A stretch of 64,000 nt of DNA from CAYXAA01 sp964462985 (GCA_964462985.1 CAYXAA010000001.1:1-64000), one strand, 5' to 3'. Shown: positions 15,299 through 24,954, counted from the stretch's first letter. Numbers and translations are program-made. The notes: a model not told the origin generated them from the letters alone.

Positions 15299-17017
15299 AT
15301 GACGATCGCAGCCGGATCGGACGGTGAACGCCCGATTAAAGCCGCTCCGGCCGCGCCGGCCGGCACGGGCGAACGCCTGCTAACGATCTCCGTGGTCGCC
15401 GTAGCCGCGCTCAGCCTGATGCCGATCCTGGCGCTGATCGCGATCGCCGCCCGGCCGAGCGGCGATGTCTGGCCACATCTCCTTGGCACCGTCCTGCCGC
15501 AATCGCTCTGGACCACGGCGCTGCTGATGCTCGGCGTCGGCCTTTTGAGCGCGATCATCGGCGTCGGCACCGCCTGGCTTGTCACCATGTGCCGATTTCC
15601 CGGTCGCGCACTGTTCGACTGGGCGCTGCTCGTCCCCCTCGCTGTGCCCACCTATATCGTTGCCTATTGCTATGTCGATATCCTCGACTACACCGGTCCG
15701 GTGCAGTCGGCGATCCGAGCATTGTTCGGCTTCAAGACCTCGCGCGATTACTGGTTCCCGGAGATCCGCTCGCTCGGCGGCGCGATCTTCGTCATGGGCT
15801 TCGTGCTCTACCCTTACGTCTACCTGACGACCCGGGCGACCTTCCTGATTCAGTCCGCCTGCACGCTCGACGTGTCACGGACGCTCGGCGCCGGTCCGTT
15901 GCGACTGTTCTTCCGGGTCGCATTGCCGCTCGCCCGGCCGGCGATCGCGGTCGGCGTATCCCTGGCGCTGATGGAATGCATCAACGACATCGGCGCGGTC
16001 CTATTCTTCGGGGTCAGGACCCTGACCTTCTCGGTCTACGACACCTGGATCCACCGCTCCAGCCTGACCGGCGCTGCCCAGATTGCCTGCGCCATGCTCG
16101 TTGTCGTGTTCGCGCTGTTGTGGGCGGAGCGCCATGCACGGCGGCACCAGCGCTTCCACCAGACGTCGACACGCTACCGCTCGCTGCCCAACTATCGCCT
16201 CGGCGGCGTCCGCGCCGCACTGGCCGTGGCCGCCTGCCTGACGCCGATCCTGATCGGCTTCGTGTTTCCAGCTCTGCTCCTGGCTGATTTTGCCAGCCGG
16301 CGCCTCGACGAACTCAGCGGAGGACAATTCCTCGCCGCCGTCGGCAATTCCCTGTCGCTCGCCACCGTGGCAGCGGCGGCCACGGTCGCCGTCGGCATCG
16401 TCCTGGCCTACAGCCAGCGGGTGCGCCGTTCGAACCTGATTGCAGGCGCCGCGCGGCTCGCCGCCATCGGCTATGCGGTGCCCGGAACGGTGCTCGCGGT
16501 CGGCATCCTGGTGCCACTGGCGGGGATCGATAATGCGGTCGACGCCTTCATGCGCCGGAACTTCGGATTTTCAACCGGCCTGCTCCTCGTCGGCTCCGGC
16601 ACTGCACTGGTCTATGCCTATGTCGTCCGCTTCCTGGCCGTCGCCTACGGCCAGATCGAGAGCGGCTTCGGCAAGGTCACGCCGCATCTCGACATGGCGG
16701 CGCGCACCCTCGGCCGCTCCAGCACCCGGACCCTGTTCGAGGTCCACCTGCCCATGCTTCGCCCGGTGCTGCTGTCGGCGATGTTGCTTGCCTTCGTCGA
16801 TTGCATGAAGGAGCTGCCGGCAACGATCCTGCTTCGGCCCTTCAACTTCGAGACGCTGGCGACCACCGTCTATGCCGCCGCATCGCGCGAGGTGTTCGAG
16901 GATGGCGCGCTCGCGGCCCTTGCGATCGTGCTGGTTGGACTGGTTCCGGTCATCCTGCTGGCGCGGACATCGGCAACGACGTTCCGGGACAGGCAGGGAA
17001 CCCGAAGCAGAATTTGA
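15299..17017 (+). CDS. Ferric-iron ABC transporter permease (FbpB type, double domain)
   Basis: A 572-residue inner-membrane permease with two fused BPD_transp_1 halves and about twelve membrane helices, as is normal for FbpB. EAA-type loops are visible in both halves (SRTLGAGPLRLFFRVALPLARPA and ARTLGRSSTRTLFEVHLPML, given here up to 20 residues for the second; the first is at about residues 198-220). It forms the channel for iron delivered by the upstream binding protein. An in-frame GTG at 15269 is an alternative start, but the ATG at 15299 has GGAG upstream. The usual third gene, the FbpC ATPase, is absent: ftsH follows. Confidence 0.9.
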   Translation: MTIAAGSDGERPIKAAPAAPAGTGERLLTISVVAVAALSLMPILALIAIAARPSGDVWPHLLGTVLPQSLWTTALLMLGVGLLSAIIGVGTAWLVTMCRFPGRALFDWALLVPLAVPTYIVAYCYVDILDYTGPVQSAIRALFGFKTSRDYWFPEIRSLGGAIFVMGFVLYPYVYLTTRATFLIQSACTLDVSRTLGAGPLRLFFRVALPLARPAIAVGVSLALMECINDIGAVLFFGVRTLTFSVYDTWIHRSSLTGAAQIACAMLVVVFALLWAERHARRHQRFHQTSTRYRSLPNYRLGGVRAALAVAACLTPILIGFVFPALLLADFASRRLDELSGGQFLAAVGNSLSLATVAAAATVAVGIVLAYSQRVRRSNLIAGAARLAAIGYAVPGTVLAVGILVPLAGIDNAVDAFMRRNFGFSTGLLLVGSGTALVYAYVVRFLAVAYGQIESGFGKVTPHLDMAARTLGRSSTRTLFEVHLPMLRPVLLSAMLLAFVDCMKELPATILLRPFNFETLATTVYAAASREVFEDGALAALAIVLVGLVPVILLARTSATTFRDRQGTRSRI

Positions 17018-17143
17018 CCGTTCAAGCGCGGCCCATCCGAGCTTGCCCTCCGAGACGACGGTCTGCTCTCTCCAGGTTGAGTTTCCTCACTCGACGGTCG
17101 ATATAACAATCCTTACCCGCCAACGTCCGAGAGGCCGCCCGCC

Positions 17144-18961
17144 ATGGAGAAGAAGACCCAGATCAACGTCTGGTACGCCATTGCCGCGATCTTCCTGGTC
17201 TTTCTGTTCCAGAGCTGGTGGATCACCTACCGGACGGTGGAGCAGATCCCCTACTCGCAGTTCGAGCAACTCCTGAAAGAGGGCAAGATCGCCGAGATCG
17301 CGATCTCGGAAAACACGATCGAGGGCAAGTTCACCGAGCCGCTGGACGGCGGTCGGCAGTACTTCACCACGACCCGGGTCGACCTGCCGCTCGCCCAGAT
17401 GCTGGAACAGTACGACGTCAAGTTCACCGGCGTGGTGCAATCCACCTTCCTGCGCGACCTGCTGTCGTGGGTGCTGCCGGTCCTGTTCTTCTTCGGCCTT
17501 TGGGTCTTCTTCATCCGCCGGTTCGCCGAGAAGCAGGGGCTGGGCGGCTTCATGACCGTCGGCAAGTCCAAGGCCAAGGTCTATGTCGAAAAGGGCATCA
17601 AGGTCAGCTTTGCCGATGTCGCCGGCGTCGACGAAGCCAAGGCCGAACTCAAGGAGATCGTCGACTTCCTCAAGGATCCCGACTCCTACGGCCGGCTCGG
17701 CGCCCGTGCCCCCAAGGGCATCTTGCTGGTCGGCCCTCCCGGCACGGGCAAGACGCTGCTGGCCAGGGCGGTGGCCGGCGAGGCCGGCGTGCCATTCTTC
17801 TCGATTTCCGGATCGGAGTTCGTCGAGATGTTCGTCGGGGTCGGCGCAGCTCGGGTGCGCGACCTGTTCGAGCAGGCACGCAAGCAGGCGCCAGCCATCA
17901 TCTTTATCGACGAGCTCGACGCCCTCGGCCGCGCCCGCGGCGGCAACCCGATGATGAGCAATGACGAAAAGGAGCAGACGCTGAACCAGCTCCTGTCGGA
18001 GCTCGACGGCTTCGACCCCTCATCCGGTATCATCCTGCTTGCCGCCACCAACCGACCCGAAGTGCTTGATCCGGCGCTGTTGCGTGCCGGTCGCTTCGAC
18101 CGTCAGGTCCTCGTCGACAGACCCGACCGGCCGGGACGGCGCGCGATCCTCGATGTCCATGTCCGCAAGATCAAGCTCGCCAGGGATGTCGACCTCGACC
18201 AGGTCGCCCAAATCACCGCCGGTTTCTCCGGAGCAGATCTCGCCAATCTCGTCAATGAAGCCGCGCTGCTCGCGACGCGGCGGCGCGGGAATGACGTGAC
18301 CCTTGACGATTTCAACAATGCCGTCGAGCGCATCGTCGCCGGCCTGGAAAAGCGATCGCGGATCCTTTCGCCACTGGAGCGTACCAAGGTCGCGCATCAC
18401 GAGATGGGCCATGCCCTGGTCGCCGCCAGCCTCACCGGGGTCGATCCGGTGCACAAGATCTCGATCATCCCGCGCGGCGTGGGCGCGCTCGGCTACACCA
18501 TGCAGCGACCGACGGAGGAACGCTTCCTGATGTCGACAACCGATCTCGAGAACCGCATGGCGGTCCTGATGGGCGGACGGGCGGCGGAGAAGCTGATCTT
18601 TGGGGAGATCTCGACGGGCGCCTCCGACGACCTGCAGCGGGCAACCGAGATCGCCCGCGAGATGGTGGTGCGCTATGGCATGGACGACACGCTTGGCAAC
18701 AGGGTCTACGCCCCGCAGCGTCAGGCCTTCCTGGGCCATGCGACCCTGGACGGCCCGGAGGTATCCGAAGGGACGCAGCGCGAGATCGATCTCGCCGTAC
18801 GCGAGCGGGTCGAGGCAGCGTTCCGCAAAGCGACCGAGATCCTGACGGCGCGGCGATCGGAACTGGAAACCGGAGCGGCGATGCTGCTGGAGAAGGAGAC
18901 GCTGACCGACGAGGACTTCCCGGCGCTTCGCCAGACGGGTCGGGAGCCGGAGCCGGCCTGA
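17144..18961 (+). CDS. ftsH: FtsH-type membrane AAA+ zinc metalloprotease
   Basis: A 605-residue inner-membrane protease that unfolds and degrades membrane and short-lived cytoplasmic proteins as a hexamer. Two membrane helices (about 8-26 and 100-124) flank a periplasmic domain. The AAA module has Walker A GPPGTGKT, Walker B IIFIDELDA and the second region of homology NRPEVLDPALLRAGRFD. The zinc site HEMGH (about residues 420-424) and the later acidic ligand in GASDDLQRAT are intact. The periplasmic part and sequence (FMTVGKSKAKVYVEKGIKVS, EEA-poor tail) fit the secondary FtsH found in many proteobacteria besides the tilS-linked housekeeping copy, so it may be a paralogue. It lies behind fbpB by 126 bp. 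Confidence 0.93.
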   Translation: MEKKTQINVWYAIAAIFLVFLFQSWWITYRTVEQIPYSQFEQLLKEGKIAEIAISENTIEGKFTEPLDGGRQYFTTTRVDLPLAQMLEQYDVKFTGVVQSTFLRDLLSWVLPVLFFFGLWVFFIRRFAEKQGLGGFMTVGKSKAKVYVEKGIKVSFADVAGVDEAKAELKEIVDFLKDPDSYGRLGARAPKGILLVGPPGTGKTLLARAVAGEAGVPFFSISGSEFVEMFVGVGAARVRDLFEQARKQAPAIIFIDELDALGRARGGNPMMSNDEKEQTLNQLLSELDGFDPSSGIILLAATNRPEVLDPALLRAGRFDRQVLVDRPDRPGRRAILDVHVRKIKLARDVDLDQVAQITAGFSGADLANLVNEAALLATRRRGNDVTLDDFNNAVERIVAGLEKRSRILSPLERTKVAHHEMGHALVAASLTGVDPVHKISIIPRGVGALGYTMQRPTEERFLMSTTDLENRMAVLMGGRAAEKLIFGEISTGASDDLQRATEIAREMVVRYGMDDTLGNRVYAPQRQAFLGHATLDGPEVSEGTQREIDLAVRERVEAAFRKATEILTARRSELETGAAMLLEKETLTDEDFPALRQTGREPEPA

Positions 18962-18989
18962 TCCGGAACCGCCAAAGCCAAAACAGCCC

Positions 18990-19020
18990 GCCCGGCCGCG
19001 ACAGCGCGGCCGGGCCTTTC
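18990..19020. terminator. Bidirectional terminator between ftsH and scoB
   Basis: CCCGGCCGCG (18991-19000) and CGCGGCCGGG (19005-19014) form a perfect 10-bp stem, with one more G-C pair outside and loop ACAG. CCTTTCCC follows on the plus strand, and TGTTTTGG on the minus strand, serving both convergent genes. Confidence 0.8.
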
Positions 19021-19040
19021 CCTCCCGTGTGGAAAGGACG

Positions 19041-19676
19041 TCAGACGGCGACGATGAGTGTCGCCTCTGTCGCCGCCTTGACGTCGTCGACGCTGACCCC
19101 GTCGGCAAGCTCGATCAGCTTGAGGCCGTTCTCGGTGACGTCGAAGACGCCGAGATTGGTGATGATGCGATCGACGCAGGCAACCCCCGTCAGCGGCAGC
19201 GTGCACGTCTTCAGCAGCTTGCTGTCGCCGGATTTCGAGGTGTGGTCCATGATGACGACCACCCGCTTGACGCCGGCGACCAGGTCCATGGCGCCGCCCA
19301 TGCCCTTGACCATCTTGCCCGGAATCATCCAGTTGGCGAGATCGCCCTTTTCCGACACTTCCATCGCACCGAGGATGGAAAGGTCGATGTGGCCGCCGCG
19401 GATCATGCCGAAGCTGTCCGCCGAAGAGAAATAGCTCGTCTGCGGCAGTTCCGTGATCGTCTGCTTGCCGGCATTGATCAGGTCGGCGTCGACCTCGTCC
19501 TCGGTCGGGAACGGCCCCATGCCGAGCATGCCATTCTCCGATTGCAGGGTCACGTGGACGCCTTCGGGAATGTAGTTCGACACCAGCGTCGGAATGCCGA
19601 TGCCGAGATTGACGTAGAAGCCGTCCTGCAGCTCCTGGGCGGCGCGCTTCGCCATATCGTCGCGAGACCAGGCCAT
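19041..19676 (-). CDS. scoB: 3-oxoacid CoA-transferase subunit B
   Basis: A 211-residue beta subunit of succinyl-CoA:3-ketoacid CoA transferase, which activates acetoacetate using succinyl-CoA and so lets the cell use the products of PHB breakdown. The catalytic Glu lies in SENGMLGMGPFP (about residue 47), and GMGGAMDLV and CTLPLTG are family signatures. It follows scoA by 17 bp in the same operon. Together with two phasins 12 kb away, it points to active PHB metabolism. Confidence 0.93.
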   Translation of the reverse strand: MAWSRDDMAKRAAQELQDGFYVNLGIGIPTLVSNYIPEGVHVTLQSENGMLGMGPFPTEDEVDADLINAGKQTITELPQTSYFSSADSFGMIRGGHIDLSILGAMEVSEKGDLANWMIPGKMVKGMGGAMDLVAGVKRVVVIMDHTSKSGDSKLLKTCTLPLTGVACVDRIITNLGVFDVTENGLKLIELADGVSVDDVKAATEATLIVAV

Positions 19677-19693
19677 CAGTTCGATCCCTTTCT

Positions 19694-20389
19694 TCAGGCT
19701 GCGCGCGTCGTGCGCTTTTCGATCCGCTTCTCGAACGTGCCCTGCACGATGCGGTCGACGAAGATGCCGGGCGTGTGAATGTGGTCGCCGTCGAGTTCGC
19801 CAATCTCGACGATCTCCTCGACCTCGGCGACCGTGATTCTTCCTGCGGTCGCCATCATCGGATTGAAGTTGCGGGCCGTCTTTCGGTAGATCAGGTTGCC
19901 TTCCCGGTCAGCCTTCCAGGCCTTGACCAGCGACAGGTCGGCGACGAGACCGGTTTCCAGGATGTAGGTCTCGCCGTTGAACTCCTTGTGCTCCTTGCCT
20001 TCGGCGATCAGCGTGCCGACACCGGTCTTGGTGTAGAAGCCGGGGATCCCCGCGCCGCCGGCACGGATGCGCTCGGCCAGCGTGCCCTGCGGGTTGAATT
20101 CCAGTTCAAGCTCGCCGTTGAGATACTGGCGCTCGAACGTGGCGTTCTCGCCGACGTAGGACGAAATCATCTTCTTGATCTGCCGTGTCTGCAGGAGCAG
20201 GCCGAGGCCGAAGTCGTCGACACCGGCGTTGTTGGAGATCACCGTCAGCCCCTTTACGCCGCTGTCGCGGAGGGCAAGGATCAGGTTCTCCGGTATGCCG
20301 CACAGGCCGAAGCCGCCGGCCATGATGACCATGCCGTCCGATACGATGCCCTCCAGCGCGGATGCCGCGTCCGGATATACCTTGTTCAT
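19694..20389 (-). CDS. scoA: 3-oxoacid CoA-transferase subunit A
   Basis: A 231-residue alpha subunit. The N-terminus shows MIMAGGFGLCGIPENLI, the family's CoA-binding glycine motif; GAGIPGFYTKTGVGT and AGRITVAEVEEIVEIG are also typical. GAGGAG precedes the start at the right distance. It forms the first gene of a scoA-scoB operon. The upstream region has a CTGCAA-T-TTGCAG palindrome that may be its operator. Confidence 0.93.
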   Translation of the reverse strand: MNKVYPDAASALEGIVSDGMVIMAGGFGLCGIPENLILALRDSGVKGLTVISNNAGVDDFGLGLLLQTRQIKKMISSYVGENATFERQYLNGELELEFNPQGTLAERIRAGGAGIPGFYTKTGVGTLIAEGKEHKEFNGETYILETGLVADLSLVKAWKADREGNLIYRKTARNFNPMMATAGRITVAEVEEIVEIGELDGDHIHTPGIFVDRIVQGTFEKRIEKRTTRAA

Positions 20390-20731
20390 GGGGATCTCCT
20401 CACAGACCGTGAATGCCGGGCGACGACCCCGACATGAACCACCCGTCAGGCGACGTGATAACGCCGAACCTTTCCAGTCTCAAGCCGCAAGACAAACGCA
20501 AGCAACCTGCAATTTGCAGCGCTTTTGCCTTGAACCCGCCTCGAATCGTTCTTATCCCGGCTCGAAGGATGTCGCCGTGCTCAACGGACAGGCGTGGCGC
20601 CGTCGCCCATATCTTTGCCCGAACCGATCACGCGTCATGAACCTCGGTCGAGACAACAAGACAGCGACCCGACGCAACTTTCCCCAACGCGGCGGCATTT
20701 GCATCCATTTCTGTGGAGCCAGGCGGACCCG
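20390..20731. other. Intergenic region between divergent scoA and the AsmA-like gene
   Basis: 342 bases without a convincing gene. The main feature is the palindrome at 20507-20519, described separately. Plus-strand frames open here belong to an upstream extension of the AsmA-like ORF that looks non-coding. Confidence 0.5.
20507..20519. promoter_or_regulatory. CTGCAA-T-TTGCAG palindrome upstream of scoA
   Basis: A perfect 6-1-6 inverted repeat 118 bases upstream of scoA. It resembles TGC-rich PhaR sites (CTGC-N3/4-GCAG), but with a 5-base core. A common regulator for phasins and ketone-body use would make sense; this is inference. Confidence 0.4.
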
Positions 20732-22552
20732 ATGACCCGGGGAACCACTATAAGAAGGCTGTTGGCCGCCGTGGCCGTCGCCCTGGTGCTCGTGCTTGGC
20801 GTTGCGGCGATCGTCCCAGTCGTTGTGTCCACCAATGTGGCCCGCGACCGCATTGCGCTCGAATTGGCGGACTGGCTGGGGGGCACTGTCGCCATCGCTG
20901 CGCCGCCGCGGCTGGAGTACGCACCCGAGCCCCGGCTCCTGCTGCCCAACGTCACGCTGAGGAGCGGTGATGATCGCTGGACGATCAGCAGCGCGGACAT
21001 CTCCGCCCATTTCGATCTCTCGGCCTTGGTCCGGGGCGAAATGGAATTTTCCGCCTTCACGATCGAGCACCCCGACATCCTGATCGCTGTCCCCGACGCG
21101 ACAAGGACGGCCTGGATCGAGGCGATTCCGACGTTCGCGGCCGAGCTCGGTCGCCTGTTCCGACAGCGGCTGGCCGTCACCGGCGGTACGCTCGGAGATC
21201 TCGAGCACCCTGAAGTCCCGCTTGCCAGGGACCTGTCCCTGAAGTTCTCCGCCGATGCCGACGGCCGCGACGCCGTGCTCAAGGGGACCTTCATCGCCGC
21301 GGATCACACCTTCAATCTCAGGCTCATGCTGGCCGACGTCGGCATCCTGGACGGCAACACCGGCGGTGCCGTGGGACTGGTGCTTGCCTCGCCTCTTTTC
21401 TCGGTCCGTGCCGACGGCAGCATTCCTGATCCGGCGCGCGACCGCATGATGGGCACAGTTGAGCTGGCCACCAGAGATCTCCGCGGCCTGTTGAACCGGC
21501 TCGGCGCCGAGTTCGAATCCGGAGCGGCGCTCGGTCGCAGCCGGATCGCCGGCACAGGCCACTTCGGACTGACCTCGGTCGCGTTCGACCAGGCGACGAT
21601 AGAGCTCGACGGCAACATCGGCGATGGACAGCTCGCGCTGGGTCTGCGCAACGATCGCCCGGTGCTGGAGGGGACGCTGGCGTTCGATGCGCTCGACCTC
21701 ACCCCCTATGCAGAGGATTTACGCAGCGCGAGATGGTCCGACACCGGCCGCCCGATCTGGCTCACGACCATGCTGCGTGCAAGTGACGTCGACCTGCGGC
21801 TGTCCGCCGCGCGCGTCACCGTTGGCGACCTCGGCCTGAAGCAGGCGTCGGCCGCCGTTCTGCTCAAGGACGACGGCTTCACGCTCGATATTGGCCAGAC
21901 GGCGTTCCGGGGCGGCCAGATTGGCGGCAATCTGCGGCTGTCACAGCCCGGCAATCACGGCGAGCGCGATCTCGGGCTGGCGCTGCGGGGCACGGACATT
22001 GACATTGCCGGCCTGGAATGGCCGGACATGGGCCTTCATCCTGTCTCCGGGCGCGCCTCGCTCGAAGCCAGCGCAAGGGCAACGGGGCGTTCTCTCACCA
22101 ACCTGCTGCATTCGGTCACCGGCCGGCTCACACTTACCATCACCGATGGCATCGTGGCGGGCGGCGATCTCGACAGGACGGTCGCTCGGCAGATCAGTCT
22201 GCCCCAGCAGCAGGCCGGCGAACAGGAAGGCGCCGGCGGCAACACGGCGGCCTTGCAAACCCGGTTCGACACGCTCCAGCTTGAAGCTTCGATCGACACC
22301 GAGACCGTGAAGATCGAACGCCTTGCGCTCGAAACAACTGGCAATGCCGTGGTCGCATCCGGATTGCTGACGCGGGGCGATGGGCAACTCTCCCTGCGTG
22401 GCCGGGTGGAAAGCGGCGGCGGAACGCCCGCGGGAAGCGCCGCAGCGGCGAGCAGCCGGACCGGCGCGAAGGTCCTCCCGTTCCTGATCCGCGGTGACTG
22501 GCGCAAACCACAGGTGCTGCCCAATCTCACCGCCATGACGCCCCAAGACTAA
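20732..22552 (+). CDS. AsmA-family envelope protein
   Basis: A 606-residue protein anchored by one N-terminal helix (about residues 7-30, LLAAVAVALVLVLGVAAIVP) with a large periplasmic beta-rich domain and an AsmA C-terminal region (about 420-570, with NLLHSVTGRLTLTITDGIVAG). AsmA/YhdP/TamB-like proteins form hydrophobic grooves thought to move phospholipids across the periplasm. The ORF is open from 20594, but the ATG at 20732 begins a normal membrane anchor. It stands alone between scoA (divergent) and the acetyltransferase gene (convergent). Confidence 0.85.
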   Translation: MTRGTTIRRLLAAVAVALVLVLGVAAIVPVVVSTNVARDRIALELADWLGGTVAIAAPPRLEYAPEPRLLLPNVTLRSGDDRWTISSADISAHFDLSALVRGEMEFSAFTIEHPDILIAVPDATRTAWIEAIPTFAAELGRLFRQRLAVTGGTLGDLEHPEVPLARDLSLKFSADADGRDAVLKGTFIAADHTFNLRLMLADVGILDGNTGGAVGLVLASPLFSVRADGSIPDPARDRMMGTVELATRDLRGLLNRLGAEFESGAALGRSRIAGTGHFGLTSVAFDQATIELDGNIGDGQLALGLRNDRPVLEGTLAFDALDLTPYAEDLRSARWSDTGRPIWLTTMLRASDVDLRLSAARVTVGDLGLKQASAAVLLKDDGFTLDIGQTAFRGGQIGGNLRLSQPGNHGERDLGLALRGTDIDIAGLEWPDMGLHPVSGRASLEASARATGRSLTNLLHSVTGRLTLTITDGIVAGGDLDRTVARQISLPQQQAGEQEGAGGNTAALQTRFDTLQLEASIDTETVKIERLALETTGNAVVASGLLTRGDGQLSLRGRVESGGGTPAGSAAAASSRTGAKVLPFLIRGDWRKPQVLPNLTAMTPQD

Positions 22553-22666
22553 AACAGGACTTGCAGCGGCCAGCATCCGGCGCTGCTATGGCCCGGGTGC
22601 GCCATGTCGCGGGACCGCGTCGCCGCTCATGCCGGCTTGCCGGGCGGCACTCGGCGCCGCGGCCCA

Positions 22667-23785
22667 TCAGCTGAAAGGCAGCAGGGCATGCCCTTTGTGC
22701 CAGGTGGCGCGGGCGACCAGATAAAGCCGGCCGAGCCGGGTTTCAGCTCTCAGATAGTGGCGCACCGGGACCGTGTTGGAGGTGAACCTCGCCTTGTAGC
22801 TCTGCATCCCGGTTCCGAAGCAGAAATTCGTGACGCCCTGTTCGGCACAGTAGCGGATCATTCGTTCCAGCAGCACAATGCCGGGCGCGAACGTGTGCCA
22901 TTCGGCTGCGCCAATGGAAAGCAGCACGAAATTTACATGACGGCCGTAACGCAGTGCGATGTTGGTCGCGATGGTCTCGCCATTGCAGTCGAGGGCGAAA
23001 GCCCATACCCGCCCCTCCGGCCCGGCGTGGCGCAACAGCTGCCGATAGAACTCTCGGACTTCGGGGCGCTCAAGCGCATCATCACGCTGCATCGATCGGA
23101 ACCGGGTCCGGCGCTGCGAAACGAGGATCTCGTAGATGGCCTCGGCCTCCTTCGGACCCGATGCCAGCCGGACCTCGACATTGCCCTTTTTCTGCAGCCG
23201 CCGGAATTGCCGCCGCGCATGACGGTGGCGGAGTTCGTCCGCGGTCGGATCCATCCAGTAAAGTGAATGGGACGTCGCCCCCGCCTCCGGCAGACGGGCA
23301 AGGGGATTTGGCACCGGGCCTATCCGCTCGGGGATCCCTGCAATGTCCACCAGATCGACCTCAGGCAACGCTGAAATCACTGCTTCCCACGCTGCCGCGA
23401 AAACCTGATCGTCTTGGCAGGCATTGCCGATGATCGGCGCGTTCTGATCGGAGAACCCGCGGTCCGGAAAGCCGGCCACCCGCGCCGGTCCGCGTTGCCG
23501 GATCAGGAACGGGACCAGTAGCAGCGGCTCGCCGGTCAATTCGCGACTGGCTTCCAGAACGACGAGCCGCCCGCCTTCCGGCTCGGCAAGATGATCGCGA
23601 AAGGCACCGACGAATTCGAGGCTCTGAAACGGCGTGAGCGGGCGCAGCGCCGGAGATGCCCATAGTCGGCGGAGCGTGGCATTGTCGGGATCTGCATGCG
23701 CTGTCACCGTGACCCGCTTGTCCGCGGCTGGCATCAGGTCGTCGCTTGCGCGCCCCGTTCTGGTCTGCGTCCAAGCCGCCGCCAT
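22667..23785 (-). CDS. GNAT-like acyltransferase of the CelD/BcsL (Acetyltransf_6) family
   Basis: A 372-residue protein with the tandem-GNAT fold of CelD and FemAB relatives. Visible signatures: LTPFQSLEFVGAF near the N-terminus, then the middle block RRQFRRLQKKGNVEVRLASG and the C-terminal GNAT segment with FGTGMQSYKARFTS. Family members occur in cellulose, capsule and surface-polymer loci. I take the ATG at 23785, which has GGGGAAGG upstream; the frame is open to 23902 with unlikely sequence. Its acceptor is unknown and its neighbours do not help. Confidence 0.82.
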   Translation of the reverse strand: MAAAWTQTRTGRASDDLMPAADKRVTVTAHADPDNATLRRLWASPALRPLTPFQSLEFVGAFRDHLAEPEGGRLVVLEASRELTGEPLLLVPFLIRQRGPARVAGFPDRGFSDQNAPIIGNACQDDQVFAAAWEAVISALPEVDLVDIAGIPERIGPVPNPLARLPEAGATSHSLYWMDPTADELRHRHARRQFRRLQKKGNVEVRLASGPKEAEAIYEILVSQRRTRFRSMQRDDALERPEVREFYRQLLRHAGPEGRVWAFALDCNGETIATNIALRYGRHVNFVLLSIGAAEWHTFAPGIVLLERMIRYCAEQGVTNFCFGTGMQSYKARFTSNTVPVRHYLRAETRLGRLYLVARATWHKGHALLPFS

Positions 23786-24102
23786 ACCCTTCCCCCTTTT
23801 CAAACGCGCATCGGTCGTCGGCACGTCGATGCGCGCCGGCCGCGTCGACACCCCCCAATGTACGCCGAAACCCGTTGCCGTCGTCGTAGCGCATGCGGCC
23901 ATGTCGACGGATACGGCGATCGCGCAACGGCGACCAAGAGCGGCGCCCCCGACCGTTCAATGAAGGCGCCAGAATTGCGTGTCACCGTCAGCGATCTTGC
24001 CGTCCCCTGTCGCACGATGCCCCCCGGTTCATCGCTTAACCGAAGCGACCTATGGCACGGGAACTTCATGATTCCGTTAACCGCTGACTGGGGCCGCCCG
24101 CC
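23786..24102. other. 317-bp gap between potI and the acyltransferase gene, nothing recognised
   Basis: Both flanking genes are on the minus strand: this is downstream of potI and upstream of the acyltransferase. No T-tract terminator or convincing ORF was seen. Two CTTAACCG/GTTAACCG words (near 24036 and 24077) are too far apart for a CtrA box. Confidence 0.45.
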
Positions 24103-24924
24103 TCATCCCTGCGCCTCGGCACGGCGCATGTCTCGTTCGCGCTGGACCTGCCGTCGCTTGGTGACAAGCGACGTGGCGATGACGCCCGCAGTGACGATGC
24201 CGACAAGGATGGTGCAGACGGCGTTGATCTCGGGTGTTATGCCGAGACGCACCTGCGAATAGATCTTCATCGGCAGCGTGGTGGCGCCGGGACCGGTTGT
24301 GAAGCTCGCAATCACCAGGTCGTCGAGGGACAGCGTGAAGGCAAGCATCCAGCCGGCGACGACGCCGGGCAGGATCAGCGGCAGGGTGATGGTGAAGAAG
24401 GTCTTCACCGGCGGACAGCCGAGATCGAGCGCGGCCTCTTCCAGCGAGCGGTCGAACCCGACCAGCCGCGACTGCACCACCACCGCGACGTAGCACATCG
24501 CAAACGAAGTGTGGGCGATCATCACGGTCCAGAATCCGCGATCCTGGCCGATGGCAACGAACAGCAGCAGGAGCGACAGGCCGAGGATCACCTCCGGCAT
24601 CACCAGCGGCGCATAAACCATGCCGGAGAACAGGGTGCGGGTGGGAAACCGGCCCGAGCGCACCAGCACCAGGGCGGCGAGCGTGCCGAGCACGGTCGCG
24701 ACCGTCGCCGAGACCAGGGCGACCCGGAGCGTCACCCAGGCGGCATCGAGGAGCTGCTGATTGCTGAGCAGCGCAACATACCACCTGGTCGAGAACCCGC
24801 CCCACACCGTGACGAGCCGCGATGCATTGAAGGAATAGATGACGAGCAGGACAATCGGCAGATACAAGAAGGCGAAGCCGAGCACCAGCGACGTGAGGTT
24901 GAACCAGCTCGGCCCCTTACGCAT
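24103..24924 (-). CDS. potI: Putrescine/spermidine ABC transporter permease PotI
   Basis: A 273-residue inner-membrane permease with six helices and the EAA loop EEAALDLGCPPVKTFFTITL (about residues 165-184). N-terminus SLVLGFAFLYLPIVLLVIYS is typical of PotI/PotC. It pairs with PotH to form the channel of a PotFGHI system that imports putrescine. It follows potH by 30 bp and is the last gene of the operon. Confidence 0.92.
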   Translation of the reverse strand: MRKGPSWFNLTSLVLGFAFLYLPIVLLVIYSFNASRLVTVWGGFSTRWYVALLSNQQLLDAAWVTLRVALVSATVATVLGTLAALVLVRSGRFPTRTLFSGMVYAPLVMPEVILGLSLLLLFVAIGQDRGFWTVMIAHTSFAMCYVAVVVQSRLVGFDRSLEEAALDLGCPPVKTFFTITLPLILPGVVAGWMLAFTLSLDDLVIASFTTGPGATTLPMKIYSQVRLGITPEINAVCTILVGIVTAGVIATSLVTKRRQVQRERDMRRAEAQG

Positions 24925-24954
24925 AGCCGCCTCCCCGCGCGGATATCGTCGCCG

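Noticed and set aside
24030..24085. CTTAACCG and GTTAACCG words as a CtrA box
   Set aside because: They are about 41 bases apart, not 7, and lie downstream of potI, not near a cell-cycle gene.
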